From contig CAVUHC010000006.1 in NCBI GenBank assembly GCA_963741135.1, positions 372,001 to 436,000 on the forward strand: 64,000 nucleotides of DNA. The letters are read 5' to 3'. A program made the translations under genes and the position numbers. Numbering within the stretch: position 1 is the first letter of the stretch; each line of letters starts with the position of its first letter. Shown here piece by piece: positions 11,801-23,949 of this stretch. This DNA is from Gp6-AA40 sp963741135. GTDB lineage: Bacteria > Acidobacteriota > Vicinamibacteria > Vicinamibacterales > UBA2999. A model generated the notes under the pieces. The model was given only the letters and a program-made list of their open reading frames with translations, was not told the DNA's origin and made no database searches.

Positions 11801-12204
11801 AGGCGTACATCAACCAGGACGAGTACCTGAGCAAGCACCGCGGCGAGTACGCGGAGCGCGGCGGTGTGTTCTACCCCATGGTCAAGCGGCTGGACCTGAG
11901 CATCACGCAGGACGTGTTCCACAACATCGTCGGCCAACGTAACGCGGGCCAGATCCGAATCGATTTCACGAACTTCGGCAACATGCTGAACCACAACTGG
12001 GGCGTCAGCCAGCGCCTGGTCGTCCCGACGACGCAGGGCAACGGGGCCGGCTTCTCACGAACGCTGCCGTCGATGCGCAGGGACGCGTGAACTACCGCTT
12101 GGCCGTGGCCAACAATCAGTTGGTGACCAAGTCCTTCCAATACAACACGAACCTCGCGCGACGTCTACCAGTTCCTGCTCAGCTTCCGCTACTCGTTCAA
12201 CTGA
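8815..12204 (+). CDS. Oar-like TonB-dependent receptor with carboxypeptidase-like regulatory domain; two frameshifts at 3' end
   Basis: This is a large outer-membrane receptor, probably for TonB-driven uptake or for a surface protein. It has a signal peptide (cleavage near HVSAQG), an N-terminal beta-sandwich CarboxypepD_reg-like domain (TGAISGVVTNEQQLPVAGAS), a plug domain (DNRLNNITVDG, ESIEQVQVSVAPFDVRQGNF) and a long beta-barrel. In the first frame translation stops at 12090. The conserved end continues from GTC at 12069 one frame away (VDAQGRVNYRLAVANNQLV). It then returns to the original frame near 12160 (DVYQFLLSFRYSFN, stop 12204), ending with the terminal aromatic barrel signature. 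The two shifts compensate, so they are probably sequence errors. The ligand is unknown. Confidence 0.85.
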
Positions 12205-12486
12205 GCGGTGTCGGTCGCGCGGCTCTTCAAGGCCGGTGTCCCACAAGGGCACCGGCCTCGTGCGTTTGAGCCTCTCCGGCAGTAGCTGGAGCCCGCGCCT
12301 GCTCTAATTCACCACCCGCGGTCTCGCGGCGCGAACCTTTAAGGTCCGCGAGTGTTTCCACAGGTCCGACAAACGTGACCAGGTCAATGAGGTCAATGAC
12401 CCGGGCGGTACGTAGGAAAGGGCTGTCCCACCGCGTGGAACAGCCCTCGTCCGTACCGCTTCGTTGATGATCTGAAGATCGGCGGT
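12205..12486. other. Convergent intergenic region with palindrome and short direct repeat
   Basis: This lies between the receptor (+) and the TPR lipoprotein (-). It holds CGCGAACCTTTAAGGTCCGCG (12330-12350, one mismatch), a GGACC-family palindrome. It also holds a short direct repeat GGTCAATGA/GGTCAATGA at 12382-12399 and the terminator described separately. No gene is supported. Confidence 0.6.
12405..12459. terminator. Bidirectional terminator nested in outer inverted repeat
   Basis: AAAGGGCTGT ... ACAGCCCT (about 12417-12447) with CCAC/GTGG inside makes a stem of about 11 bp. Outer arms GCGGTACG (12405-12412) and CGTACCGC (12452-12459) form a second perfect 8-bp stem. It separates two converging genes. 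It copies the two-layer layout of 7863-7921, including a GTAC-containing outer arm and an AAAGGGC inner arm. Confidence 0.75.
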
Positions 12487-13467
12487 CTAGCTCTTTGTCG
12501 GCGCGGAGGTGGAGGCCTGCTTCTGCTTCTGCAGTTCCTGGGCCTTGTCGCGGAGCTGGTCGGCCTGTTTCAGGAGCGCCTGCTGGCGCCCCGGGTCCTT
12601 CTCCACAAGCGCCATGGACCGCAGCAGCAGGTTCTTGTAGGTCAGCGCCTCGAAGTAGTCAGGCTTCAGCGCCAGCGCCTTGTCCGCCTCCTCGATGCCA
12701 GCCTGGATGTACTTCCTCTTGTCCGCTTCGGTCAGCTTGAAGTTCTTGTAGGCCTCGTTCCAGTAGTACGTCGAGATGACATGGTGGGCTTCGGGGTTGT
12801 TCGGCTCGTGCTGCGCGCGCTCGTTCAAGGCGTTGATCGTCTTGTCGAATTCACCCTGGCGGTCATAGAAGGCCGCGAGCGTCGTGTAAACCAACGAGTC
12901 GTTCGGCTTCATCTGTTTCGCCTTGAGGAACTGCTCCTCGGCCTTTTCGTAGTCGCCGTTCTGCTCGTAAATGTTGGCCAGGTAGAAATAATTGGCCGGG
13001 TCTGTCGGGTCCACCTGGATCATCTGCTGAAGAATCGGTTCCTGCTGCGTCGGGTCGTTCAACTTGTCAGGACCGTAAGCGGCCACGAGGTATTGGAGCG
13101 ACAGCTTTTTCATCTTCGGGTCGACGTCAAGCTCCGCATCTTTCTTGTAGTACTCGACCGCCTTGGTCATGTACGCGTCGTTGGTCGGGTCGCCCCTCTT
13201 CGCCACTCGATAAAGGTTGTCGTAGCTGTTGGCGAGGAAGAAGTAGGCGGGGGTCAGGTAGAACTTGTTGAGGATGTCCTGATCGAGCGCCACGACCTCT
13301 TCATACTTCGCCGCCGCAGCCTTGAAATCGCTGCCCTGGTACAGACCGTTGGCGTCCCGGAACGTTCGTTTCGCCTTCAATCCGTTGTACTGACTGCATC
13401 CGGTCGCCGCAACGCTGACGGCAACAACGACCGCGAACAGGATGCCCTGTGACAAAAGCTTCCGCAT
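12487..13467 (-). CDS. TPR-repeat lipoprotein
   Basis: This is an exported lipoprotein of 326 aa. The signal ends in a lipobox, VAATGC, with Cys24 as the lipidated residue. The mature part is a series of tetratricopeptide-like helices, for example AAAAKYEEVVALDQD, PANYFYLANIYEQNGDYEKA, SLVYTTLAAFYDRQGEFDKT and IEEADKALALKPDYFEA. Its tail is rich in Gln, Lys and Ala. The frame is open upstream to 13695, but ATG 13467 is chosen because it gives the signal peptide and is preceded by AAAGGGGA. It diverges from relA. Proteins of this type are common scaffolds at the Acidobacterial envelope; its specific job is not known. Confidence 0.85.
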   Translation of the reverse strand: MRKLLSQGILFAVVVAVSVAATGCSQYNGLKAKRTFRDANGLYQGSDFKAAAAKYEEVVALDQDILNKFYLTPAYFFLANSYDNLYRVAKRGDPTNDAYMTKAVEYYKKDAELDVDPKMKKLSLQYLVAAYGPDKLNDPTQQEPILQQMIQVDPTDPANYFYLANIYEQNGDYEKAEEQFLKAKQMKPNDSLVYTTLAAFYDRQGEFDKTINALNERAQHEPNNPEAHHVISTYYWNEAYKNFKLTEADKRKYIQAGIEEADKALALKPDYFEALTYKNLLLRSMALVEKDPGRQQALLKQADQLRDKAQELQKQKQASTSAPTKS

Positions 13468-13746
13468 CGTATCCCCTTTCAACATCTCTCGAAGCGTCGT
13501 TCTGGCCGCCGGGATTGACCGTGCTGCCGTTTCAAGCGCGCTTTGTTCCGCGCATGAGCGCGAGTGGCACCTAATGTGGGCGGGCCAGCGCCCGCCAAAT
13601 ATTTCCGTAAGCGGGCCAGTATAGTGATCCGTTTTCCGGTCAGTCAAGCGTTCTGGCGCCGTTTCCTTGACCCCCCTCAACCCCACTCCTATCATGGGGA
13701 TCGCGGCATTCCGTTTCGCCGATACGTACCTTAGACACCGGCTTCA

Positions 13747-15912
<2,166 letters not shown>

Positions 15913-15920
15913 TACCGCCG

Positions 15921-15981
15921 GGCGGGTCTAAAGATCCGCCCCTACACGACTTGCCTGGCGGCGCGGACCCTCCGAGTCCGC
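15921..15981. repeat. Two palindromic repeats between relA and ridA
   Basis: GGCGGGTC-TAAA-GATCCGCC (15921-15940) pairs over 8 bp if G-T pairs are allowed. GCGGAC (15963-15968) and GTCCGC (15976-15981) form a second hairpin. They fill the space between convergent relA and ridA and may act as a transcription barrier. Both belong to the dispersed palindrome family. Confidence 0.65.
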
Positions 15982-15983
15982 GG

Positions 15984-16364
15984 CTATTCGACTACCGCAA
16001 TCACATCGATCTCGACGCGCGCATTTCTTGGCAGCGCGGCAACCTGCACCGTCGACCGGGCTGGCGGCGGATCGACGACGTGGCGGGCGTAGACAGCATT
16101 CATCGCAGCGAATTCATCCATATCCGCGAGGAAGACCGTGGTGCGGACGACGTGCGCGAAGCTCGCGCCCGCGGCCGCCAGCAGCGTGCCGATGTTGCGC
16201 ATGACTTGCTCGGTCTGGGCCGTGATACCGCCATCGACCAGCGCGCCCGTCGATGGGTCGAAGCCGACTTGTCCGGAGAGGAACAACAGGTTGCCCGCGC
16301 GGATGCCCGGGCTGTAGGGACCGATGGGTTTCGCCGCGTTGGGCGCCGAAACCGGCAGACGCAC
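15984..16364 (-). CDS. ridA: RidA family enamine/imine deaminase
   Basis: RidA hydrolyses reactive 2-aminoacrylate and related enamines formed by PLP enzymes, protecting metabolism. The 126-aa protein matches the family along its whole length: KPIGPYSPGIRAG, LFLSGQVGFDP and the C-terminal PPPARSTVQVAALPRNARVEID. The Arg in PARST is the substrate-binding residue of active RidA proteins, so activity is likely. The start is GTG at 16364, one base after the rpmB stop at 16366. Its stop lies only a few bases from a GGACC-type palindrome. Confidence 0.9.
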   Translation of the reverse strand: MRLPVSAPNAAKPIGPYSPGIRAGNLLFLSGQVGFDPSTGALVDGGITAQTEQVMRNIGTLLAAAGASFAHVVRTTVFLADMDEFAAMNAVYARHVVDPPPARSTVQVAALPRNARVEIDVIAVVE

Positions 16365-16365
16365 G

Positions 16366-16557
16366 TCAGGCTGCCTTGGTGACCTTGCCCGAGCGGAGGC
16401 ACCGGGTGCAGACCCGAATCCGTTTCGTCGCGCCGTTGATGAGCGCCCTCACAGACTGGAGATTCGGCTCGAAACGCCGGGGTCCCACGTTGTGGGCGTG
16501 GGAGATCGTCCGCCCGACGACCGGTCCCTTGTCGCAGATTTCACACCGCTTGGCCAT
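16366..16557 (-). CDS. rpmB: Large ribosomal subunit protein bL28
   Basis: This structural protein of the 50S subunit has 63 aa, the normal length. It begins MAKRCEICDKGPVVG and contains SHAHNVGPRRFEPNLQ and IRVCTRCLRSGKV. It carries two CxxC pairs (CEIC and CTRC), so it is the zinc-binding C+ form of bL28. The ATG at 16557 is preceded by GAGGAA. The upstream in-frame extension to 16617 lacks homology and was dropped. It is followed closely by ridA. Confidence 0.96.
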   Translation of the reverse strand: MAKRCEICDKGPVVGRTISHAHNVGPRRFEPNLQSVRALINGATKRIRVCTRCLRSGKVTKAA

Positions 16558-16638
16558 GATTTCCTCTGCAGATTCCGCAAGATTCTGCACAGATCCGCCC
16601 GTTGGCGGCCAGTGCAAACTCCAAATTGTAGTTGATGC

Positions 16639-17271
16639 CTAGGGAATGATCAACGACGGCTGCTCCCCGGAGGGCGACGGGGTCGAGCGGTTGCGCTGGA
16701 GCAGGCGAGCCATGAGCGTCAGATACGCTGCATCCCCCGGCTCGGCCTTGCGCGTCTCGCGGGCGCCTCGCTCGATGGCGCGCAAGACGATCGCCGCCTC
16801 CCGGTCGTACACGGTTGCGCCCTGCTGGCGCATCTCTGCGAGCATCGTCTTCATTTCCGCACCAAGCCGCTGGGCGGGTAGTGACTTGGCGGTGTGCTCG
16901 TAGATGACCCCTCGCGCGGCAGTTTCGAGCGTCGACGCCACTGAACTGGCCGCTTCCGCGACGTCGTCGTCGACCAGGCGAGTGAAGCCTTGCGGGACGT
17001 GGCGCGAGATCAGATTCTGGAAAAGGAAGAACAACTGATACTGGCGCTCGGTCAGCGACTGAATGGTCGGAAGCAGCATGGCCACGTCGTGTTCCTGCTG
17101 GCGCTTGACGACCGCCGCCGGATGCTCGCGCGCAGATGTGAGGTAGACGCAGTCGTCAGGGCACTGAATCTCCACCAGGCGCTTGGTTCCGCAACACACC
17201 GCGCAGATAGTTTGATGAAGCGCCGGGCACGCGCGTCGCTCCTTGCGTGTTCCGCATAGTGGGCAGGACAT
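16639..17271 (-). CDS. Uncharacterised protein with N-terminal zinc-binding cysteine cluster
   Basis: I do not recognise the family of this 210-aa protein. The first 40 residues are rich in cysteine pairs: CPLC (3-6), CPALHQTICAVCC (15-27) and CPDDC (37-41), which look like one or two zinc-binding sites. The rest is mostly helical (TERQYQLFFLFQNLISRH) and hydrophilic, without a signal peptide or membrane span. It is divergent from the 17332 gene and shares a promoter region with it. Position next to rpmB and the cysteine cluster hint at nucleic-acid or protein binding; this is only an inference. Confidence 0.75.
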   Translation of the reverse strand: MSCPLCGTRKERRACPALHQTICAVCCGTKRLVEIQCPDDCVYLTSAREHPAAVVKRQQEHDVAMLLPTIQSLTERQYQLFFLFQNLISRHVPQGFTRLVDDDVAEAASSVASTLETAARGVIYEHTAKSLPAQRLGAEMKTMLAEMRQQGATVYDREAAIVLRAIERGARETRKAEPGDAAYLTLMARLLQRNRSTPSPSGEQPSLIIP

Positions 17272-17285
17272 CTCGTCAGTTTCGC

Positions 17286-17293
17286 ATTATAAT
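17286..17293. promoter_or_regulatory. Symmetric -10 element shared by divergent genes
   Basis: ATTATAAT is its own reverse complement and reads TATAAT on both strands (17288-17293 on plus, 17286-17291 on minus). On plus, AGGACA (17265-17270) lies 17 bases upstream. The minus-strand gene begins 15 bases from this box, so its leader would be very short. One symmetric element could therefore serve both divergent genes. Confidence 0.55.
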
Positions 17294-17331
17294 TCCTTCG
17301 AAATCCTCCAAATCTCCAGGAATAGCCTTGC

Positions 17332-17916
17332 ATGGCGGAAGGGCTTCTTCGAAACGAGTCGCCGGCGGAGTACTTCAGGGAGCTTGTCGAAACGGCGATG
17401 GAGCGTCAGCGCCTCGCCGTGCGTGACCTTACGTCCTTCTACCTGGTCAACCTGCTCACCGGCTTTGTCCACTTCGATCGATCCGCAATACCGAGCGACG
17501 AGCCGCTCGGCATCCGTCTGGCGCGCGCGCTGCAGACGGGCGGCAGCCGTCAGCGCGACGGTCTCCGCGAAGTTGGCGATTTGTCCCTGTTCATCTCGGG
17601 CTTCTTCGCCGACAGCCTGAGTCGCAGCCTTGTCGATGTCGACTACTACATCCAGCTTGGAGAATGCGCGTATGGATCGCTCGCGAGACATGGTGACCTC
17701 GCGTTGGGGCACGTCTTCGACGAGCTGGCAGGCAAGTTTTCCGCCTGCGTCGACGTCCTGAGCGAGGTCAGCGAACGAAGTGCCCTCACGTCTAACTCCG
17801 ACGTCTTACGCCTGTACGAAAAATGGCTGCGAACCCGAAGCCGACGAAGCGGCGATTTGCTCGTAGAGCGTGGAATCGTTCCAAATTCCTCTGTAAGCAG
17901 TCGATTCCTTCAGTAG
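17332..17916 (+). CDS. Conserved hypothetical protein
   Basis: I do not recognise this 194-aa protein. It is soluble and mostly helical, with segments such as EYFRELVETAMERQRLAVRDLTSFYL, where a Leu/Val-rich amphipathic helix is evident, and LGHVFDELAGKFSACVDVLSEV. The C-terminus is basic (KWLRTRSRRSGDLL). No signal peptide, membrane helix or known catalytic motif is visible. The ATG follows a CAGGAA site and a clear TATAAT box. It is divergent from the cysteine-cluster gene at 16639-17271, and both could belong to one regulatory unit. Coding is supported by codon usage and the promoter. Confidence 0.7.
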   Translation: MAEGLLRNESPAEYFRELVETAMERQRLAVRDLTSFYLVNLLTGFVHFDRSAIPSDEPLGIRLARALQTGGSRQRDGLREVGDLSLFISGFFADSLSRSLVDVDYYIQLGECAYGSLARHGDLALGHVFDELAGKFSACVDVLSEVSERSALTSNSDVLRLYEKWLRTRSRRSGDLLVERGIVPNSSVSSRFLQ

Positions 17917-18373
17917 CGTTCACTAGCAGACTCGGCGGTCGCACAAACGTCGACATATTGTCGATATTGCGACAACTTGCCCCAGTCGTCCCGGCAACGC
18001 CGATATGGCGAAGAACCCGTTTGCCCGGCGACTTTTAAGCCCAGGACGGCTCAGGTCGTGGTGCATTTTCGCAACATCCACGTGCTTTTCTGCCGTCCTT
18101 GTACGGAGGCACAACCCGGGGACCCTGACCGGCGTCTAAAGGCATGACCGCCAGAAAGGCCGGTTGGGCGAACTCTGGTTCATTGGGTTAAATTGTTGAT
18201 TCTTTTGCTTTTGGCCGTTGTCTGACGAAATAAACACTACCCGGAACGCCCGGCCTGAACGCAAGGGAACCAATCATCCGAGCCAGACGTCTAACAAGGG
18301 CATCAGAATTGCACATGCGGGCGCATCAATTGGTCACCCAGATTTGGGTGATTCGGAAGGAGCGGCAGGAATA
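17917..18373. other. Intergenic region with palindrome and AT-rich segment
   Basis: No gene is supported. At 17958-17975, TTGTCG-ATATTG-CGACAA is a perfect 6-bp inverted repeat with a 6-base spacer, resembling a dimeric repressor operator. At about 18180-18235 the composition turns AT-rich, probably the promoter region of the DksA/TraR-type gene. An in-frame extension of that gene begins at 18218, but its translation is not family-like. The ribosome binding site GGAAGGAG lies before ATG 18374. Confidence 0.5.
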
Positions 18374-18823
18374 ATGGCGACGACGAAGAGCACAAAGGCG
18401 GCGGCCAAGACGAGCCGCTATAACGAACTGAAGAAGATGCTCGAGGAACGCCGCCGCGAGTTGTTAAGCGCAGTCCAGGGCAAAATTCGCGACGTGCGGG
18501 CCGAAGGCGGCAACGACCGGGATGTACTCGACCAGGGCGAGAGTTCCGAGGTGGACATCCAGGAAGACATTGAGTTCGCGCTCATCCAGATGAAGTCTGA
18601 GACGCTGAACAAGATTAATGAGGCGCTCCATCGTCTTGACGATGGGACCTACGGCAATTGCTTCGAGTGCGGTGAGGAAATCGCCCATCCGCGGCTCCGG
18701 GCTCTTCCGTTCGCGGTCCGCTGCAAGGATTGCGAGGAAGCTCGGGAAAATACCGAGCAGCGCGAGCGTGCACTTGCCCGCAAGAGCGGCTCGTCGGGCC
18801 TTTTCTTCGACATGTCGAGCTAA
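18374..18823 (+). CDS. DksA/TraR family zinc-finger transcription factor
   Basis: DksA/TraR-type proteins enter the RNA polymerase secondary channel and modulate initiation, often together with ppGpp. The 149-aa protein has a Lys/Ala-rich start and a coiled coil (about residues 15-92, with VLDQGESSEVDIQEDIEFAL). The C4 zinc finger has CFEC (96-99) and CKDC (117-120). The canonical DxxDxA tip of E. coli DksA is not obvious, so the effect on polymerase may differ. The start at 18374 is chosen for its Shine-Dalgarno sequence and family-like N-terminus. A bifunctional ppGpp enzyme is encoded 2.5 kb upstream. Confidence 0.88.
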   Translation: MATTKSTKAAAKTSRYNELKKMLEERRRELLSAVQGKIRDVRAEGGNDRDVLDQGESSEVDIQEDIEFALIQMKSETLNKINEALHRLDDGTYGNCFECGEEIAHPRLRALPFAVRCKDCEEARENTEQRERALARKSGSSGLFFDMSS

Positions 18824-18957
18824 CCGGGTCTCGACCGGGTTCGTGCCGCGTCGGCGGCGCGAATCCGGGTCGATCCGGTCCTGCCAACTCCCTTCGCGCC
18901 ATCTCCCCGGCGCCGCTAATCCACGATGGGCTGTATCATCCACCGTGAGTTGTATCC

Positions 18958-21393
<2,436 letters not shown>

Positions 21394-21398
21394 CGGAC

Positions 21399-22391
21399 GT
21401 GCAGATTGTCTATTCGCCGCGCTATCGCATCGACATCGGCCCCCACGTTTTTCCAACCGCCAAATACGAAACCATCCATCGCGAGCTGAGCGCCGCTGGT
21501 GGATGGACGTGGGTCGAGCCCGACGCCGCCTCGTGGGAGGATCTCGCGCTGGTTCACACCGCGGAGTACCTCCACAAGGCTCGCACCGGCACATTCACTG
21601 CCGAAGAAATCGCGGAAATCGAGCTGCCCTGGTCGCCGGCCATCGTGGACGGCTTCCGGTTGATGGCTGGAGGCACCGTTGCGGCCGCGCGGCTTGCACT
21701 GGAGACCGGCGTGGGCATCCATGTCGGTGGCGGTTTTCATCACGCGTTTGCCAACCATGGCGAGGGCTTCTGCCTCTTCAACGACGTCGCCCTCGCGATT
21801 CGCATGGTCCAGCGCGAATGTCACCCCCGGACCCCCAGCGCCGCGATCGTCGATCTCGACGTCCACCACGGCAACGGCACGTCGATGATTTTCGCTGGTG
21901 ATCCATCGGTCTTCACCTTCTCGATGCATCAGCAGCACAACTACCCGATGTTCAAGCCGCGCAGCGCGCTCGACATCGGGTTGCCGGACCGAGTGACCGA
22001 TGACGAGTACCACGCGAAGCTGAGCGCCGCATTGCCGACGGTGTTCGCGTCGAAGCCTGACGTCGTGTTTTACCTTGCGGGTGCGGATCCGTTCGAGGGC
22101 GATCAGCTTGGCGGGCTGGCGCTGACGCGGGCGGGCCTTCTCGAACGCGATCGCATCGTCTTCGACGCCTGTGCGGCCGCTCATCGTCCGGTCGTCGTCA
22201 CGCTGGCCGGCGGATATGCGCGCCGGCTCGAAGACACGGTCGCCATCCACCGCGCCACAATCGAACTGGCGGCGCGGACCTTCACCGAGCGGCACGGACC
22301 CTCCAAGTCCGCGCGCGGACCCTCTATGCGGCGCGGACCCTCTATGCGGCGCGGACCTTCTATGCGGCGCGGACCTTCCAGGTCCGCGTGA
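21399..22391 (+). CDS. Histone deacetylase family hydrolase with repeat-encoded tail
   Basis: The protein belongs to the arginase/HDAC fold and should be a zinc-dependent deacetylase acting on acetyl-lysine or small acetylated amines. Motifs are GGGFHHAFANHGEGFCLFND (proton-relay His pair), DLDVHHGNGT (zinc Asp and His), GADPFEGDQLG (zinc Asp) and AGGYARR. The body ends near TERHG. The remaining 25 or so residues (GPSKSARGPSMRRGPSMRR...) are coded by 18-bp tandem copies of a GGACC palindrome and have no family counterpart. The start is GTG, five bases after lon. The substrate is unknown. The stop codon also lies in the repeat, so the natural gene end has probably been overwritten. Confidence 0.88.
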   Translation: MQIVYSPRYRIDIGPHVFPTAKYETIHRELSAAGGWTWVEPDAASWEDLALVHTAEYLHKARTGTFTAEEIAEIELPWSPAIVDGFRLMAGGTVAAARLALETGVGIHVGGGFHHAFANHGEGFCLFNDVALAIRMVQRECHPRTPSAAIVDLDVHHGNGTSMIFAGDPSVFTFSMHQQHNYPMFKPRSALDIGLPDRVTDDEYHAKLSAALPTVFASKPDVVFYLAGADPFEGDQLGGLALTRAGLLERDRIVFDACAAAHRPVVVTLAGGYARRLEDTVAIHRATIELAARTFTERHGPSKSARGPSMRRGPSMRRGPSMRRGPSRSA

Positions 22392-22429
22392 GTACTCGCG
22401 ACAGTAGGGGCGGATCTTCAGACCCGCCC
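22294..22429. repeat. Cluster of palindromes and 18-bp tandem copies at gene ends
   Basis: A palindrome (CGGAC...GTCCG, about 22297-22312) is followed by tandem 18-bp units GCGCGGACCCTCTATGCG at 22313-22330, 22331-22348 and 22349-22366. A final unit closes as GCGGACCTTCCAGGTCCGC. A second type, GGGGCGGATC-TTCA-GACCCGCCC (22407-22429), follows. The cluster forms the 3' coding end of the HDAC-like gene and supplies the stop codon of the opposing nudix gene. Confidence 0.8.
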
Positions 22430-22960
22430 GAGGAGCGTCAACCCCGCCACCGTCTTGAGGTCGACAATTTCACCGGATCGGATCATCGTCCGTAGCTGCT
22501 CGACGCCAAACGTGCGCTGCTCGATGTCCTCATCTTCGTCCTGCTCCGCTTTCTCGTCGTTCGGCCCCGGCTTGCGCAGCCCGCTGGCCTTGTAGAAGTT
22601 CATTTCTTCGTCGCAATAGCCGGGCGTCGGGAAGAACGCACCTAACCGATCGAGCTGTGCCGGAATCAGTCCGATTTCCTCTTGGCATTCGCGGGCCGCG
22701 GCGTTCTTCGGATCCTCGTTGGGCTTGAGCGAGCCGGCCGGGAGCTCCCATGCCCGTCGTCCGATCGCGTGGCGGTACTGCTTGACGAGGATGATGTCGC
22801 CTTCCTTCGTCATCGGGAGAAGGACCACCGATCCTGGGTGCCGGACGATTTCCGCATCGAGCTTGCTGCCTTTCGGGGTCGTAATCGACTCGACCGTGAC
22901 GGTGAAGATCCGCCCTACGAACACGTTTCGAATCGAGTGGGGAACGACAGGCTTTTCCAT
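22418..22960 (-). CDS. NUDIX hydrolase, ADP-ribose pyrophosphatase type
   Basis: This enzyme probably hydrolyses ADP-ribose or a related nucleoside diphosphate derivative. The 180-aa protein shows a complete Nudix box, G-x5-E-x7-REcQEEiGL, starting at AGSLKPNED. It is preceded by the family segment VVLLPMTKEGDIILVKQYRHA and followed by FFPTPGYCDEEMNFYKA, typical of the ADPRase branch. The start at ATG 22960 is two bases after the rluD stop, so the two are co-translated; the upstream frame overlaps rluD and was dropped. Its TGA stop lies within a palindromic repeat. Confidence 0.9.
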   Translation of the reverse strand: MEKPVVPHSIRNVFVGRIFTVTVESITTPKGSKLDAEIVRHPGSVVLLPMTKEGDIILVKQYRHAIGRRAWELPAGSLKPNEDPKNAAARECQEEIGLIPAQLDRLGAFFPTPGYCDEEMNFYKASGLRKPGPNDEKAEQDEDEDIEQRTFGVEQLRTMIRSGEIVDLKTVAGLTLLGRV

Positions 22961-22961
22961 T

Positions 22962-23927
22962 TCACTCCTCTTCGCGGTCGCCCCACCCCGGGAGCGATTC
23001 CAGCACGTCCAGCAGATCAGGCGGCAGATTGGCGTTGAATTCCATGCGGCGGCCGTCGCGCGGGTGAGCAAATGCCAGGCGCGTCGAGTGCAGGAACGGC
23101 CGCTGAAGCCGCTGCACCGCGCGGATGTCGCCTGGAACGCGTCGATGCACGCCGCCATAGAGCGCATCGCCGACAATCGGATGTCCGATGGCGCTGAGAT
23201 GGACACGAATCTGATGCGTGCGTCCCGTGTAGATGGCGACCTGGCACAGCGTCAGGCCAGGCAGGTGAAAGGCCCTCGTGATCCGTGTGACCGCCTCCCG
23301 CGCGTGTCTCGACCGCGATGACATCTTCTGACGATGGACCGGATCGCGCCCGATCGCGGCATCGATGCGGCGTCCCGCCTGCACGACGCCCCAGACGAGC
23401 GCGATGTACTCCTTCTCGACCTCGCGATCGTGAAACTGGCGCGACAGCTCCTGCAGCGCGGCATCGTTTTTCGCGACCACCATCACGCCAGAGGTCCCGC
23501 GATCCAGTCGATGCACGATCCCGGGACGGAGCTCGCCGCCGACTCCGCTCAAGTCCGTAATGTGATGGAGCAATGCGTTCACGAGGGTCCCCGAAGCGTG
23601 GCCAGCTCCGGGGTGCACGACCATACCCGGCGGCTTGTTGATCACCACGAGATCGGCATCCTGGTACAGGATTTCCAGCGAGACGGCCTCCGCCTCGATG
23701 GACGAGGGAGCCGCGTCGGGAAGATTGACGACCACGCGATCGCCGGCGCGAACGGCGAGATTCGGGCGCGCATCGCGTGCGGAGACATGGACATGGCCGT
23801 CGGTGATCAGCTTCTGGATCTGCGACCGGGAATGATCCTCGAGGACCGTGACCAGGAAGCGGTCGAGCCGCTGCCCCTCCGATTCAGGCGTGACGGAGAA
23901 TTCGAGCGGCTCCACGATTTCAACCAC
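22962..23927 (-). CDS. rluD: RluA/RluD family pseudouridine synthase
   Basis: This enzyme converts specific uridines of 23S rRNA to pseudouridine, probably in helix 69 if it is RluD. The 321-aa protein has an N-terminal S4 RNA-binding domain (QRLDRFLVTVLEDHSRSQIQKLITDGHV) and the catalytic domain with HRLDRGTSG, where Asp is the nucleophile. GRTHQIRVHLSAIGHPIVGD is the family signature. GTG 23927 is the likely start, 22 bases downstream of the lgt stop. The row ileS-lspA-lgt-rluD-nudix is tightly packed on the minus strand. Confidence 0.92.
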   Translation of the reverse strand: MVEIVEPLEFSVTPESEGQRLDRFLVTVLEDHSRSQIQKLITDGHVHVSARDARPNLAVRAGDRVVVNLPDAAPSSIEAEAVSLEILYQDADLVVINKPPGMVVHPGAGHASGTLVNALLHHITDLSGVGGELRPGIVHRLDRGTSGVMVVAKNDAALQELSRQFHDREVEKEYIALVWGVVQAGRRIDAAIGRDPVHRQKMSSRSRHAREAVTRITRAFHLPGLTLCQVAIYTGRTHQIRVHLSAIGHPIVGDALYGGVHRRVPGDIRAVQRLQRPFLHSTRLAFAHPRDGRRMEFNANLPPDLLDVLESLPGWGDREEE

Positions 23928-23949
23928 GAAGGATACGAAAAAACACGAA

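Noticed and set aside
22294..22429. CRISPR array
   Set aside because: The units are contiguous 18-bp tandem copies without spacers and are read as coding sequence.
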